DNA of 64,000 bases from the NCBI RefSeq assembly GCF_020618475.1, contig NZ_CP085335.1:2294001-2358000 (forward strand). The letters are read 5' to 3'. Both the position numbers and the translations under genes were made by a program. The DNA comes from Haladaptatus halobius (GTDB lineage Archaea; Halobacteriota; Halobacteria; Halobacteriales; Haladaptataceae). The notes beneath the pieces were generated by a model that was not told the DNA's origin, made no database searches, and was given only the letters and a program-made list of their open reading frames with translations. This document shows positions 34,250-43,408 of the stretch, in pieces (the first letter of the stretch is position 1; every line of letters starts with the position of its first letter).

Positions 34250-34713
34250 TGTACGTTCTAGACGCCTCAGCTTTTATCAATGAGTACCACACCACCGAAC
34301 AGACAGCGTCGATTCCGATGGTGCAGGAGGAACTGGAGGGCGAACACGCCTTCCGGTTCGACGCGATGGAAGGTTCCGGGATGCACATCCACCTGCCGCG
34401 CGAGGACGCGGTCGACAAAGTCCGCCGCGCCGCGGGTGAAACGGGTGATCTCGACGTGCTCTCGGACACCGACGTTCGGCTCATCGCCACCGCGTTCGAA
34501 CTCGACGGAACGCTCGTCACGGACGACTACGCGATGCAGAACGTCGCCGACCGGATGAACGTCACCGTCGAGGTCATCGCACAGGACGGTATCGAAGAGC
34601 AGCGAAACTGGAAGTTCCAGTGCGCCGGGTGCGGGCGGGAGTTCGACGAGAACAGAGACCGCTGTCCGATCTGCGGCAGTCCGCTCTCGCGGAAGAACCC
34701 TTCGAACCCTTAA
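34249..34713 (+). CDS. nob1: NOB1-type rRNA endonuclease (PIN domain + zinc ribbon)
   Basis: A protein of 154 residues. The PIN domain (about 1-105) has VLDASAFI with Asp5, an internal Glu in VQEEL and the acidic pair in SDTDVRLIA and TDDYAMQNVA. The zinc ribbon follows as CAGCGREF and CPICGSPL. Nob1 cuts the 3' end of 16S rRNA precursor. The gene is coupled to the PRC-barrel gene and overlaps the stop of the convergent CPBP protease gene by four bases. Confidence 0.94.
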   Translation: MYVLDASAFINEYHTTEQTASIPMVQEELEGEHAFRFDAMEGSGMHIHLPREDAVDKVRRAAGETGDLDVLSDTDVRLIATAFELDGTLVTDDYAMQNVADRMNVTVEVIAQDGIEEQRNWKFQCAGCGREFDENRDRCPICGSPLSRKNPSNP

Positions 34714-35474
34714 CCGGCGAACTGGAGGTACATGATTCCGAAAAGGATAGCGTCGAACGTCCCGTGAACGAGAGCCGAAACCGTGAGATTTCCGGTTTCG
34801 AGGTAGAGGTAGCCCAGCACGAGCGAGAGGAAGAAGATGACGACGAGCGTTCCGGCGGTCGCCGTGAGCGTCGAACCCGCCGCGTAGGCGGGAATGTGCG
34901 CCAGCGCGAAGACGACGCTCGCCACGACGACCGCGCCGTATTCCGAAAACGTCCCGTACAGCGATTTCTGGATGATATTTCGGTAGAGTAGCTCCTCGCC
35001 GGGACCGATGATGAGCCACGACGCGGGGATGAGCACGAGCAGTATCTCGGGGTTGCCCTGACTGGCCGTCTGCTGGACGTTGTGATCCGCGGTGCCGACG
35101 CCGATCTGCGTCAGTGCGACGGCGATTGCGATCTGTAACGCGAAGAGCGCAATGACGCCGAGCGATATGAATCCGACGTCGCGTTTGCTCGGACGTTCGA
35201 AATCGAGATACGAGAGTCCGTATCCTCGGCCGACCATGAAGATGAGGGCGACCGTCCCGGTGCCGAGACCGAGCGCGAGCGCGGACAAACCGAGTTCCTG
35301 CATAGGTCCGAGGTTGTTCCGTCCGAAGACGACGATTATCGCGCTCGCCCAGAGGGAGATGGCGAACAGCCCCGAGAAGCCGAGAACGCCGCTACGGACG
35401 ACCGCGAGCAACATCTGACCGACCGAACCGCCGGTCGAAGATTCGTCGCCGACGCCTGCTGTACCGTCTGCCAT
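34710..35474 (-). CDS. CPBP family intramembrane glutamic/metalloprotease
   Basis: A membrane protein of 254 residues with about seven helices. The CPBP motif 1 GPGEELLYRN (Glu-Glu, x3, Arg; about residues 158-167) and motif 2 VVFALAHIP (His about 195) are present, and a third His in LVHGTFDAILF. This is the Rce1/ABI superfamily. The substrate is unknown; the prenyl-protein processing of Rce1 need not apply. It is convergent with nob1. Confidence 0.92.
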   Translation of the reverse strand: MADGTAGVGDESSTGGSVGQMLLAVVRSGVLGFSGLFAISLWASAIIVVFGRNNLGPMQELGLSALALGLGTGTVALIFMVGRGYGLSYLDFERPSKRDVGFISLGVIALFALQIAIAVALTQIGVGTADHNVQQTASQGNPEILLVLIPASWLIIGPGEELLYRNIIQKSLYGTFSEYGAVVVASVVFALAHIPAYAAGSTLTATAGTLVVIFFLSLVLGYLYLETGNLTVSALVHGTFDAILFGIMYLQFAG

Positions 35475-35519
35475 ACGTTAACCGAGGGGCTGCGGTAGTA
35501 AAGATGCTACGACCGGCGC

Positions 35520-36164
35520 TCAGTCACGGCGTGAGAGCATTCCGACTACCACGAGGGCGACCAGCGCGACGACGAGACCGAAACCGGGTTGTCCGTCGCC
35601 GTCGCTCGACCGGGTGGTCGCCGCAGTGTCGGTGGTGACCCCTTCTTCGACGGTCGTTCCGCCGTCGGCGGCCGTCTCGGTCACCACGTAGGTCGTGGTC
35701 GAGAGCGAGGTCGTCGCAGACGAGTTTCGGATGACGCCATCGACGACGAGGAGCGGTTTCCGTTCGGTCGAGTTATTGCCGGGAAGCGCGACGACGACGC
35801 CGAACTCCGTCCCCGTCTCGTACTCCGCGAAGTCGAACGTCGCGTTGAACGTCCCGTTCGGTTGCACCGTGACCGTCTGCGATTTGTAGAACTGCCCCGT
35901 CGAGTGGACGGAGATTCCGAGTTCCGTGCCGGGGTCGAACGTCGCCTCGCCGCGAATCGTCCGGTTCGGAGCGGTGTCGAGAACCAGAACGTCCCCCTCA
36001 TGTTCGAGCGAAACGGAGTCGTTGCTCGCCTCAGTCAGTTCGTGGTCAAACGATGCGCCGTCCACGGCGTCTACGAAGCGGTCGGTAGATGCGGTCGTCG
36101 CACCCGCGAACAGCGAAACGACGACGAGCGCCGAAAGAATCATCGAAATGTAGTGAACCCTCAT
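35520..36164 (-). CDS. Exported surface protein with PGF-CTERM-like anchor
   Basis: A protein of 214 residues. Residues 1-27 form a signal peptide ending in GATTAS. A beta-rich domain (about 30-150) contains DPGTELGISVHSTGQFYKS and NGTFNATFDFAEYETGTEFG, like repeats seen in haloarchaeal surface (BGTF-type) domains. A Thr-rich linker follows. The end, GQPGFG plus a hydrophobic helix and SRRD, fits a PGF-CTERM signal processed by archaeosortase A. Several N-x-S/T sites are present. The ATG at 36164 is preferred to an earlier one with no signal-like start. Confidence 0.8.
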   Translation of the reverse strand: MRVHYISMILSALVVVSLFAGATTASTDRFVDAVDGASFDHELTEASNDSVSLEHEGDVLVLDTAPNRTIRGEATFDPGTELGISVHSTGQFYKSQTVTVQPNGTFNATFDFAEYETGTEFGVVVALPGNNSTERKPLLVVDGVIRNSSATTSLSTTTYVVTETAADGGTTVEEGVTTDTAATTRSSDGDGQPGFGLVVALVALVVVGMLSRRD

Positions 36165-36246
36165 GATACTGGATGCGTCGTTCGGTCTTCGACGCAAAGG
36201 ACAATCGACCACTCTTCCCCGCCCGGTAAATGCTTTGTGAACGCGG

Positions 36247-37539
36247 TTACTCGACTTCCAGCGTCGTCTTCTCGGCGACCGCCTCGGCCTCCTCGAAGTC
36301 GCCGCCGCCGAGCAGCCCTCGTGCCGCACGCTTGCCCCACTCGACCGCGGGTTGGACGAACGTCTCGACGCCGTACAGTTCACCCGCGAGGACGCAGGCC
36401 GCCTCCATACCGTAGCAGAGTTCGCCGAGTCCGTACTCGTCGATGCGGTCGATTTCGACCCTGACGTTCGGTCGGCCGGACGCGGCGAGGCTCGCTTCCG
36501 TCGCGCCGAACTCGGCGTCCAGGAGCGTCCCGAGGTTCCGGCCGCCGAGATACTCCAGTCCAGGTAGGTCGGTTTCCGGAATCGCTCGGTCGTCGCGGTC
36601 CGCCGGGCGGACGAACGTCACCATCTTGTCTCGCGGCCCGGCGCGATACAACTGGAGTTGGGAGTGCTGGTCGGTCGCGCCGAGCGCCCTCGCAGGTGTC
36701 TGGCCGAGACCGTCCTTGCCGAGGCTCTCGGCCCACAACTGCGCGAACCACTCCGCAAACGTCTCCAGCGATTCGGCATAGGGCATCATCGCGTTCACGC
36801 CCGCGCCGCGTTCGTCCAGCGCATAGCACGCCGCGCCGTAGGCGTAGGCCGGCGACTCGAACAGCGACCCCGCGAGGCGGTCGACTTCGGCCCGCGCCCC
36901 CGCGAGCACCGCGTCGATGTCGCGACCCTGAATCGCGGCGCAGGCTAACCCGACCGTGGAGAGGACGGAGAAGCGGCCTGGCACGCCGTCGGGAACGGCG
37001 AGCGCGGGCAGGTCGTGACGCTCTGCGAGCGTGCGGAGATTCCCGTCTTCGCCGGTCGTGACGAAGGTTCGCTCTGTCCAGTCCACGCCCTCCGACGCCA
37101 TCGCGTCGCGGACGACGAGGAAGTTCGCCAGCGTCTCCGCGGTCGTGCCGGAGCGCGAGACGACGTTGATAGCGGTGTCGGAGAGCGAGATACCGTCGAG
37201 CAGGGCGGAGACGTGCTCGGGGTCGACGTTGTCGAGGAAGTAGGCGTCCACGTCGGAGTCGAGTCCGCGGGCCAGCGTCGCCGCGCCGAGGGCGCTCCCG
37301 CCGATGCCGACCGTGAGCACCGTCTCGGCGTCCGCGAAGGGTTCGACCGCGGTTCGTATCTCGTCGGCGTCGGTCGTCTCCGGGAGGTTCAGAGCCGCGT
37401 AGCCGTGTTCGTGATTCTCGCGCCCGGCTTCGATTCGCTCGTGGGCGTCGGCGACGCGCTCGTCCAGTCGGTCGAGCGCGTCGCGCGAGACGCCGGGTGC
37501 GGCGACGGTGTCGAGGGCGTTGCCGAGGTCAACTCGCAT
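36247..37539 (-). CDS. pgi: Glucose-6-phosphate isomerase
   Basis: A protein of 430 residues with both SIS subdomains: VGIGGSALGA (78-87) and SRSGTTAETLANF (about 136-148) bind the sugar phosphate. The C-terminal QPAVEWGKRAARGLL segment is also conserved. In haloarchaea it serves gluconeogenesis and the semiphosphorylated Entner-Doudoroff route rather than classical glycolysis. The ATG at 37539 starts the conserved part; an upstream in-frame codon at 37566 is less likely. Confidence 0.95.
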   Translation of the reverse strand: MRVDLGNALDTVAAPGVSRDALDRLDERVADAHERIEAGRENHEHGYAALNLPETTDADEIRTAVEPFADAETVLTVGIGGSALGAATLARGLDSDVDAYFLDNVDPEHVSALLDGISLSDTAINVVSRSGTTAETLANFLVVRDAMASEGVDWTERTFVTTGEDGNLRTLAERHDLPALAVPDGVPGRFSVLSTVGLACAAIQGRDIDAVLAGARAEVDRLAGSLFESPAYAYGAACYALDERGAGVNAMMPYAESLETFAEWFAQLWAESLGKDGLGQTPARALGATDQHSQLQLYRAGPRDKMVTFVRPADRDDRAIPETDLPGLEYLGGRNLGTLLDAEFGATEASLAASGRPNVRVEIDRIDEYGLGELCYGMEAACVLAGELYGVETFVQPAVEWGKRAARGLLGGGDFEEAEAVAEKTTLEVE

Positions 37540-37686
37540 ACGAGAGTCGGCACCGCCGGGCGCCAAAAAGCCATCTCCTTCGGCGCGGCGTCTCTATAGG
37601 CGATGTGACTACCAACTGACAACTTGCGGTCGTGTCGCTGGCTGCTTTCCGGCGGGCGTGAGTATTTGCGTCGAAAAAGAAATCCG

Positions 37687-38982
37687 CTAGTCGTCCGCCG
37701 TCGATTCGAGTTGCTCCGCGACGAACGCGGGTGGTTCGGCGGCCTCGGGGTCGAACAGTTGGAGCGCGGTGTTGATGGTCGTCCAGTCGTCCTCGGCGGC
37801 GGCGTCTCGCAGGCTCTTCGTCGGCGGTGCGAGCAGTTGTGAGACCAGCGCGTCGGCCATCGACTCCACGATGGCTCGCTGTTCGTCGTCCAGTCCGTGG
37901 GCGTCGAGTTGCGACAGCGCGGTCTGGAGTTCTCGCTCTTTCATCCGCTCCGCGCCCTCATACATCGCGGCGATGACCTCGTCCGCGCGCTTTCGCTTGT
38001 ACTGTTCGAGCAGGTTCTCGAACTCGCGGTCGACCATCGCCTCGACCGACTCGGCGGCGGCCCGTCTGCGCGCACGAGTTCTGTCCGTCACCGACTCCAG
38101 CGCCGCCATATCGTGGACGGTCACGCCGTCGAGCACGGCCACTGCGGGCGATACGTCCCGCGGCTGGGCGATGTCCACGACCAGCGTCTCACTACAGTCC
38201 GAGAGCGAGTCGGCGTCGAGGACGTACCCCTCGCTTCCCGTCGCGGTTATCACCACGTCCGCACGCGGGAGGCAGGTCGGGAGTGCGTCCAGTCCGACCG
38301 CACGGGCGTCAGCGATGTCGACCGACCCTGCGACCGTCTTCGCTCGCTCGACCGACCGGTTGGCGACGACGAGCGTCCCGACGCCCGCGTCGGCGAAGGC
38401 GTTGACCGCGATGGTACCCATCTCGCCCGCGCCGACGACGAGCGCCGTCGATCCGTCGAGATCGACCTGCTCGCCGGCAAGCGTCACCGCCGCGCTTCCG
38501 ATGGAGACGACACCCTCGTTGATGGCCGTCTCCGTCCGAGCGCGTTCGCCGACGTGGAGCGCCTTCGTCAGCGCCGCTTCGAGCATCGGGCCGACGGCGT
38601 CGCGTTCCTGCGCCGATTTGTATGCGTCCCGCACCTGCCCGATTATCTGGTCCTCGCCGAGGACGATGGATTCCAGTCCCGCGGTGACCCGAAGGAGGTG
38701 GCGAAGGCTCTCCTCGTGAGCCATCTCGACGACGGAGTGGGTTTCGATGTCGGGCGCGAAGTCGGCGAGGACGGCCCGTCCAGTCGCGGGCGTGTCTGTG
38801 ACGACGTACGCTTCGAAACGATTGCACGTTTGGAGCGCGAACGCCTCCGATACGCCGGGTTCCTCGGCGAGACGAGCGACGACTTCCTGCTCGTCGGCGT
38901 GGCAGGCCGCCGCCACGTCGTCGAGGCTCGCTCGGTCGTGAGAGACGCGCACGCCGGAGATGACGCCGGTGCTCGGCGTCAC
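37687..38982 (-). CDS. hemA: Glutamyl-tRNA reductase
   Basis: A protein of 431 residues that makes glutamate-1-semialdehyde from Glu-tRNA, the first step of heme and siroheme synthesis. The catalytic cysteine is Cys53 in LQTCNRFEAYV. The NADPH domain has ALVVGAGEMGTIAVNAF near 175-191. The C-terminal dimerisation helix is complete. A GTG at 38982 is the only suitable start. In many haloarchaea a siroheme gene precedes hemA; here the upstream neighbour is an unrelated DUF5778 gene. Confidence 0.95.
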   Translation of the reverse strand: MTPSTGVISGVRVSHDRASLDDVAAACHADEQEVVARLAEEPGVSEAFALQTCNRFEAYVVTDTPATGRAVLADFAPDIETHSVVEMAHEESLRHLLRVTAGLESIVLGEDQIIGQVRDAYKSAQERDAVGPMLEAALTKALHVGERARTETAINEGVVSIGSAAVTLAGEQVDLDGSTALVVGAGEMGTIAVNAFADAGVGTLVVANRSVERAKTVAGSVDIADARAVGLDALPTCLPRADVVITATGSEGYVLDADSLSDCSETLVVDIAQPRDVSPAVAVLDGVTVHDMAALESVTDRTRARRRAAAESVEAMVDREFENLLEQYKRKRADEVIAAMYEGAERMKERELQTALSQLDAHGLDDEQRAIVESMADALVSQLLAPPTKSLRDAAAEDDWTTINTALQLFDPEAAEPPAFVAEQLESTADD

Positions 38983-39081
38983 GCGTATCGCCTCCGGGGA
39001 AGAGAGAACATACGATTCATACGAAACACTTCGGACTTCGTATCAGGCCGTTAGAATGCCCTGCATGTAAAGCCTTCTAAC

Positions 39082-39483
39082 CTATCCTTCGACGCTGGTT
39101 ACTTCGAACCCGAGGTCGCTGATGTCGTCTTCGATTCCTCGCTGGTCGGCGCTCGCCTCGTAGTAGAACACGACGTCGAACGTTCCGTCCCGAAGCAACT
39201 GCTGGCACTCCCAGACGAACTCGTCGCCGTCCAGCGTCAGCCCTTGGTGTTGGTTCGAGGCGAACTCCGGGTCGTCGGTGCCAGAGTAGACGTAGGTGTC
39301 GCGCGGGTCGTAGCCCGCGTGTTCCGCGATGACGTCGCCAATATCCACCGACGCTTGGTGCATCTCGATGTCCTCGTCACTTCCGAGGTCGGTGCGAACG
39401 ATAGCACCGTTGAGTTCGATATCGCCGGGTTCAAGGAGTCGCTTCGTCCGCCGGTAGAGGTCGTCGTCGATGACGCTGTCCAT
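39082..39483 (-). CDS. DUF5778-like haloarchaeal protein
   Basis: A soluble, very acidic protein of 133 residues with alternating strands and helices: DDDLYRRTKRLLEPGDIEL at the start, FVWECQQLLRDGTFDVVFYY near 90-110. It is a conserved haloarchaeal protein without known function. The ATG at 39483 was chosen because the upstream extension has a different composition. Confidence 0.8.
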   Translation of the reverse strand: MDSVIDDDLYRRTKRLLEPGDIELNGAIVRTDLGSDEDIEMHQASVDIGDVIAEHAGYDPRDTYVYSGTDDPEFASNQHQGLTLDGDEFVWECQQLLRDGTFDVVFYYEASADQRGIEDDISDLGFEVTSVEG

Positions 39484-39597
39484 GTTCGAAGATACACACC
39501 GGTCGTTATACGACCTACGGTTGTAGCCGTCACTCAAAAATCGTTGTTTTCGCGCGGCAGCGTGAACTCCCGCGAGAATTAATCGCTGCCGATTCGT

Positions 39598-39792
39598 TTA
39601 CAGGCGCTGGACGTTAGTCGCTCGGGGACCTTTGTCTGCCTGCTCGATGTCGAATTCGACTTCTTGGCCCTCTTCTAGGTCTGGGCCGCCGACGTCTTCC
39701 ATGTGGAAGAATACGTCTTCGTCAGAGTCTTCGCTGTCGATGAATCCGTAACCGCCGGTCTCGTTGAAGAAGTCAACCGTACCTTTCGCCAT
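39598..39792 (-). CDS. cspA: Cold-shock domain protein
   Basis: A protein of 64 residues of the CSD family. RNP1 appears as GGYGFIDSED (13-22) and RNP2 as DVFFHMEDV (26-34). It binds single-stranded RNA or DNA. Its promoter is visible just upstream, and the short leader is AT-rich, as in many csp genes. Confidence 0.95.
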   Translation of the reverse strand: MAKGTVDFFNETGGYGFIDSEDSDEDVFFHMEDVGGPDLEEGQEVEFDIEQADKGPRATNVQRL

Positions 39793-39816
39793 TGCGTTCT
39801 ACCTAAGTAATCCCAT

Positions 39817-39827
39817 ACTTAAAAAGG
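39817..39827 (-). promoter_or_regulatory. TATA box of cspA
   Basis: CCTTTTTAAGT on the minus strand, 25-35 bases before the cspA ATG at 39792. It predicts a very short or absent leader. It sits in a partly symmetric ATAC...GTAT element. Confidence 0.5.
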
Positions 39828-39929
39828 TATGCACCTGCCCCCGACGACCCGACACATTCGTTACCAGCTCGCACGAAATCTCGGAGGAGAAGGCTGATAC
39901 CGGTCGGGTGAGAGTGGGCCAACAAGACG

Positions 39930-40847
39930 ATGTTGACGCGGGTTCGGCGACAGTTGGAGACGGCCTACGAGCGACACCTGCGACGAACCATAACGGGTGC
40001 CCCGACCCACGTCGCGGTCATCCAGGACGGAAACCGGCGATACGCCACCAAGCAGGGCGAGGACGCACCAGACGGCCACCGCGCAGGCGCGAAGACGACC
40101 GAGCGCGTGCTCGACTGGTGTGACGACCTCGGGGTCGAAGAACTGACGCTGTACGCCTTCTCCACGGAGAACTTCGAACGTCCGGAGCACGAGCGCGAAG
40201 CGCTGTTCGACCTACTCGAGGACAAACTGTACGAGTTCGCCGACGCGGAGCGCGTCCACGACAGCGGCGTCTGCATCCGCGTCATCGGCGACGTGCCACA
40301 GCTCCCCTCGCGCGTTCGCGAAGCCATCGAGTACGCTGAGCGTCGAACTCACGACTACGAGGCGTTCGTCCTCAACATCGCGCTGGCGTACGGCGGTCGC
40401 AACGAACTCCTCGGCGCGGCCCGCGACGTGGCCCGCGCGGTCGAGTCTGGCGACCTGAACCCGACCGACATCTCCGTCGAAACCATCGAGGAGCGCCTCT
40501 ACGGGCGCCCCCTCCGCGACGTGGATCTCATCATCCGCACCGGGGGCGACGAGCGCACCAGCAACTTCCTCCCGTGGCACGCCAACGGTAACGAGGCCGC
40601 CGTCTTCTTCTGTACCCCTTACTGGCCGGAGTTCTCGAAGATCGACTTCCTGCGCGCCGTGCGAACCTACGAGTCCCGCGAACAGTCGTTCCGACAGGCG
40701 AAGGTTCAGCGCGCGCTGGCACTCGTTCGGGCAGTGGGCGGCGTGGAGTTGGACGAAGCGCGGTCGGTGCTGCGGAAGTTCAAGGAGTACGTGCCGGACG
40801 GCGCGTCTGTGGACGAGTTGGAAGTCGACGGCGAGACAGTGGACTGA
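39930..40847 (+). CDS. uppS: Cis-prenyltransferase (polyprenyl diphosphate synthase)
   Basis: A protein of 305 residues that extends isoprenyl diphosphates to the long-chain lipid carrier for glycosylation. The catalytic DGNRR is at 33-37, YAFSTENF (about 74-81) follows, and the C-terminal RTGGDERTSNFLPWHA and the dimer-interface E/W-P residues lie near 203-230. All key residues are intact. It faces a shorter, degenerate paralogue across 59 bases, and the DUF92 gene lies beyond. Confidence 0.94.
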   Translation: MLTRVRRQLETAYERHLRRTITGAPTHVAVIQDGNRRYATKQGEDAPDGHRAGAKTTERVLDWCDDLGVEELTLYAFSTENFERPEHEREALFDLLEDKLYEFADAERVHDSGVCIRVIGDVPQLPSRVREAIEYAERRTHDYEAFVLNIALAYGGRNELLGAARDVARAVESGDLNPTDISVETIEERLYGRPLRDVDLIIRTGGDERTSNFLPWHANGNEAAVFFCTPYWPEFSKIDFLRAVRTYESREQSFRQAKVQRALALVRAVGGVELDEARSVLRKFKEYVPDGASVDELEVDGETVD

Positions 40848-40906
40848 GATTCGAAGTTTTCACGGAGAGCGGTTTCTGACGACATGAAGGGGGAGTTTAC
40901 GGTTGT

Positions 40907-41515
40907 TCACCGTCCGAACCGCCGCTGCCGACTCTTGTAATCGAATATCGCCCGCAGGTAGTCCCGCTGGCGGAAATCGCGCCAGTTCACGTCGGTGAAG
41001 TACAGTTCGGAGTAGACCGACTGCCAGATCATGAAATCGGAGAGTCGCTCCGCGCCGGTCTTGATGACGAGGTCGGGGTCGGTCGGAAACACGAGGTGGG
41101 ATTCGATCTCCGTCTCGTCCACGTCGTCCGCCGAGACGCCGCCCGATTCTACGTCCTCCGCGACCGCCCGCACCGCCTCGGCGAACTCGCTCTTTCCGCC
41201 GAGTCCGATGCTCACCTGAATCGGGGCGTCGGCGGGCGTGAGGTCGTCGGGACCGCGAACGGCGATCTCTCGGGGCGTGCGCACGTTCTCCAACTCGCGC
41301 TGGAGGGTCGGCACCGCGCCGGAGTCCAGTACGCTCACGTAAACGGTGACGCGCTCCGCGCCGTAGTCGAACGCCCACTCGAAGAAGGATTCGAGCGTCT
41401 CGTACGCACCCTGTTCCAACAGGTCGCGCTCGGTGATGACCACGGCGATGTGGCTGGGCGAGTCGGCCCCGTGTCGGCGGACGCGCGCGGAGAGGTACCG
41501 GTCGTAGAGTCCCAC
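40907..41515 (-). CDS. Degenerate cis-prenyltransferase paralogue
   Basis: A protein of 202 residues similar to the uppS product over its whole length, including YDYGAERVTVYVSV, PIQVSIGLGGKSEFAEAVR, LVIKTGAERLSDFMIWQS and RAIFDYKSRQRRFG. The catalytic DGNRR is replaced by TERDL (about 28-32), so the metal-binding aspartate is absent. It is about one third shorter than the intact enzyme. By analogy with eukaryotic NgBR, which lacks activity but partners an active subunit, it could be a regulatory partner; this is an inference. It is convergent with uppS and divergent from the DUF92 gene. Confidence 0.88.
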   Translation of the reverse strand: MGLYDRYLSARVRRHGADSPSHIAVVITERDLLEQGAYETLESFFEWAFDYGAERVTVYVSVLDSGAVPTLQRELENVRTPREIAVRGPDDLTPADAPIQVSIGLGGKSEFAEAVRAVAEDVESGGVSADDVDETEIESHLVFPTDPDLVIKTGAERLSDFMIWQSVYSELYFTDVNWRDFRQRDYLRAIFDYKSRQRRFGR

Positions 41516-41655
41516 AAACCCCGAGTTCCCACCATCGAATCTTAAACGTCACGCACTCCCGCCGAACTGAGACGGTGCGTTCTTTCCGCACGTCGCAACC
41601 GTCACGCCCCGCGCCGTTCGGGAAGATTAAGTGTTCGTCCCCGAAAATCCCCACC

Positions 41656-42972
41656 GTGACTACGAGCATTCGACGGGCGGCGGCGTTCGCAGGGGTGGGG
41701 ACGCTCGCGCTCGCCGCGTCGGTGCTGGTAGCGGGCGTGGCCGCGCTGTTCGCGGCATTCGGTGCGCTCGCGCTCGTCGTAGATGACGGTTCGGTGTTCG
41801 AGCTCTTCGCGCGCCCGAGCGACCGCCGCGAAGGGCGACTCCGCGGTCTCGCCGCGTTCGCGTTCGCCATCGCCGGACTCGCCATGCTCGTTATGCTCGT
41901 CGGCCTTCCGACGCGCGTCTTCGCCGCCGCCGTCTGTCTGCTCGCCTACGGAAACCTCGTCGAACAGGCCGCCCGGACGCGAAGCGACGCGCCCATCACC
42001 GCGACGGCGGGATTCACGGTCGGCGGTTTCCTCGCGGCCATCGCCGCGCAGGCCATCGTCCTCCGCGTCGCGGGCGACCCCATCGAACCGGTCGTGCCCG
42101 AACTCGTCTTCCTCGCCGCCAGCGGCGCGTTGTTGGCCGGTTTACTCCGCTCCGTGCTCTTCGAGCGCGACGACCCGTTGGTGATGTTCTCGGTGGCGTT
42201 CCTCCTCTGGTTCTTCGCCGACCTCACGGTGACGGTGACGCCCGTGGAAGTTGCGATGGCCATCACCATCACCGCCGGATTCGGCTACCTCTCGTGGGCG
42301 CTCGACACCGCCTCCGTCACCGGGATGCTCACAGGCGTCCTGCTCGCGCTGCTCACCATCGTCCTCGGTGGCTACCCGTGGTTCGCCGTCCTCATCTCCT
42401 TTTTCGCGCTCGGCGCGCTCTCGACGAAGTTCCGGTACGAGGAAAAGCGGCAGAACGGCGTCGCGGAGGCGAACGAAGGTGCCCGGGGTGGCGGTAACGT
42501 CCTCGGCAACGCCGCCGTCGCGCTGGTCGCGGTGCTGGCGTTCGCCGCGAGCGACCGCCTCCCCGTCGACAGCGCCGTGTTTCTCTTCGCGTTCGCGGGC
42601 AGCATCGCCACCGCCATGAGCGACACCCTCTCCAGCGAAATCGGCGGCGTCTTCGACCGGCCGCGACTAATCACGACGCTCGAACGCGTCGAACCCGGAA
42701 CGGACGGGGGCGTCACGTGGCAGGGTGAACTGGCCGGGGTGCTCGGCGCGAGCGTCGTCGCGCTCATCGCCGTCACGTTGTTCGGGTCGGTCGGCCTCCT
42801 CGGCGGGGTCGTCATCGCGCTGGCGGGCGTCGGCGGCATGACGGTCGACAGCGTCCTCGGCGCGACCGTGGAAGGCGAGCAAATCGGCAATCAGAGCGTC
42901 AACTTCCTCGCCACGCTTTCGGGGGCGCTGTTGGGTGCCGGACTCGCACTGCTGGTGGGGCTTTCGGCGTGA
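41656..42972 (+). CDS. DUF92 family membrane protein (VTE6-like, possible polyprenyl-phosphate kinase)
   Basis: A protein of 438 residues with about eleven hydrophobic helices. The DUF92 half (about 215-438) has ALDTASVTGMLTGVLLALL, FFALGALSTKFRYEEKRQNG, AMSDTLSSEIGGVF, TWQGELAGVLGA and MTVDSVLGATVEG, the conserved segments of the family. Plant VTE6 phosphorylates phytyl phosphate, and related archaeal proteins may act on isoprenoid phosphates. The GTG at 41656 starts the first helix. It lies beside two cis-prenyltransferases, which supports a lipid-carrier role. Its stop overlaps the next gene. Confidence 0.88.
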   Translation: MTTSIRRAAAFAGVGTLALAASVLVAGVAALFAAFGALALVVDDGSVFELFARPSDRREGRLRGLAAFAFAIAGLAMLVMLVGLPTRVFAAAVCLLAYGNLVEQAARTRSDAPITATAGFTVGGFLAAIAAQAIVLRVAGDPIEPVVPELVFLAASGALLAGLLRSVLFERDDPLVMFSVAFLLWFFADLTVTVTPVEVAMAITITAGFGYLSWALDTASVTGMLTGVLLALLTIVLGGYPWFAVLISFFALGALSTKFRYEEKRQNGVAEANEGARGGGNVLGNAAVALVAVLAFAASDRLPVDSAVFLFAFAGSIATAMSDTLSSEIGGVFDRPRLITTLERVEPGTDGGVTWQGELAGVLGASVVALIAVTLFGSVGLLGGVVIALAGVGGMTVDSVLGATVEGEQIGNQSVNFLATLSGALLGAGLALLVGLSA

Positions 42973-43385
42973 TTCGCACCGCCACGCCCGACGATAGCTC
43001 TCGCCTCCGCGAGATCCGAATGTGGCTCGCCGAGCCAACGCCCGGACTGCTCGAAACCGCCCTCTCCGGGTCGGGTCTCGTCTTCGTCTCGACCGCCGAG
43101 GGACGACCGGTCGGCTACGTTCTCACGACGCTCGGGGACGACGCGTACGTCGCCGAACTCGCGGTGGAACCAGCGTATCGCCGCGAGGGACGGGGCACCA
43201 GATTGCTTCGGACGGCCGTTTCGGCGGCGTGCGAACGCGGCTGTTTCGGCGTGTCGCTCACCGTTCACGAGGAGAACGACGTGGCTCGGGCGCTGTACGA
43301 CTCGCTCGGCTTCGAACTGTGGCGCGAGGAACCCGACTACTACGCCGACGGCGGAACCGCGCTCGTGCTCGGAAAAGAGTGTTAG
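42969..43385 (+). CDS. GNAT family N-acetyltransferase
   Basis: A protein of 138 residues with the acetyl-CoA site AVEPAYRREGRGTRLL (about 67-82) and the C-terminal EENDVARALYDSLGFE. It is RimI-like in length but the substrate is unknown. A GTG start at 42969 overlaps the DUF92 stop by four bases (GTGA), so translation is coupled. Confidence 0.88.
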   Translation: MIRTATPDDSSRLREIRMWLAEPTPGLLETALSGSGLVFVSTAEGRPVGYVLTTLGDDAYVAELAVEPAYRREGRGTRLLRTAVSAACERGCFGVSLTVHEENDVARALYDSLGFELWREEPDYYADGGTALVLGKEC

Positions 43386-43408
43386 ATTCGCGGCGACCGC
43401 GCTCGGCG

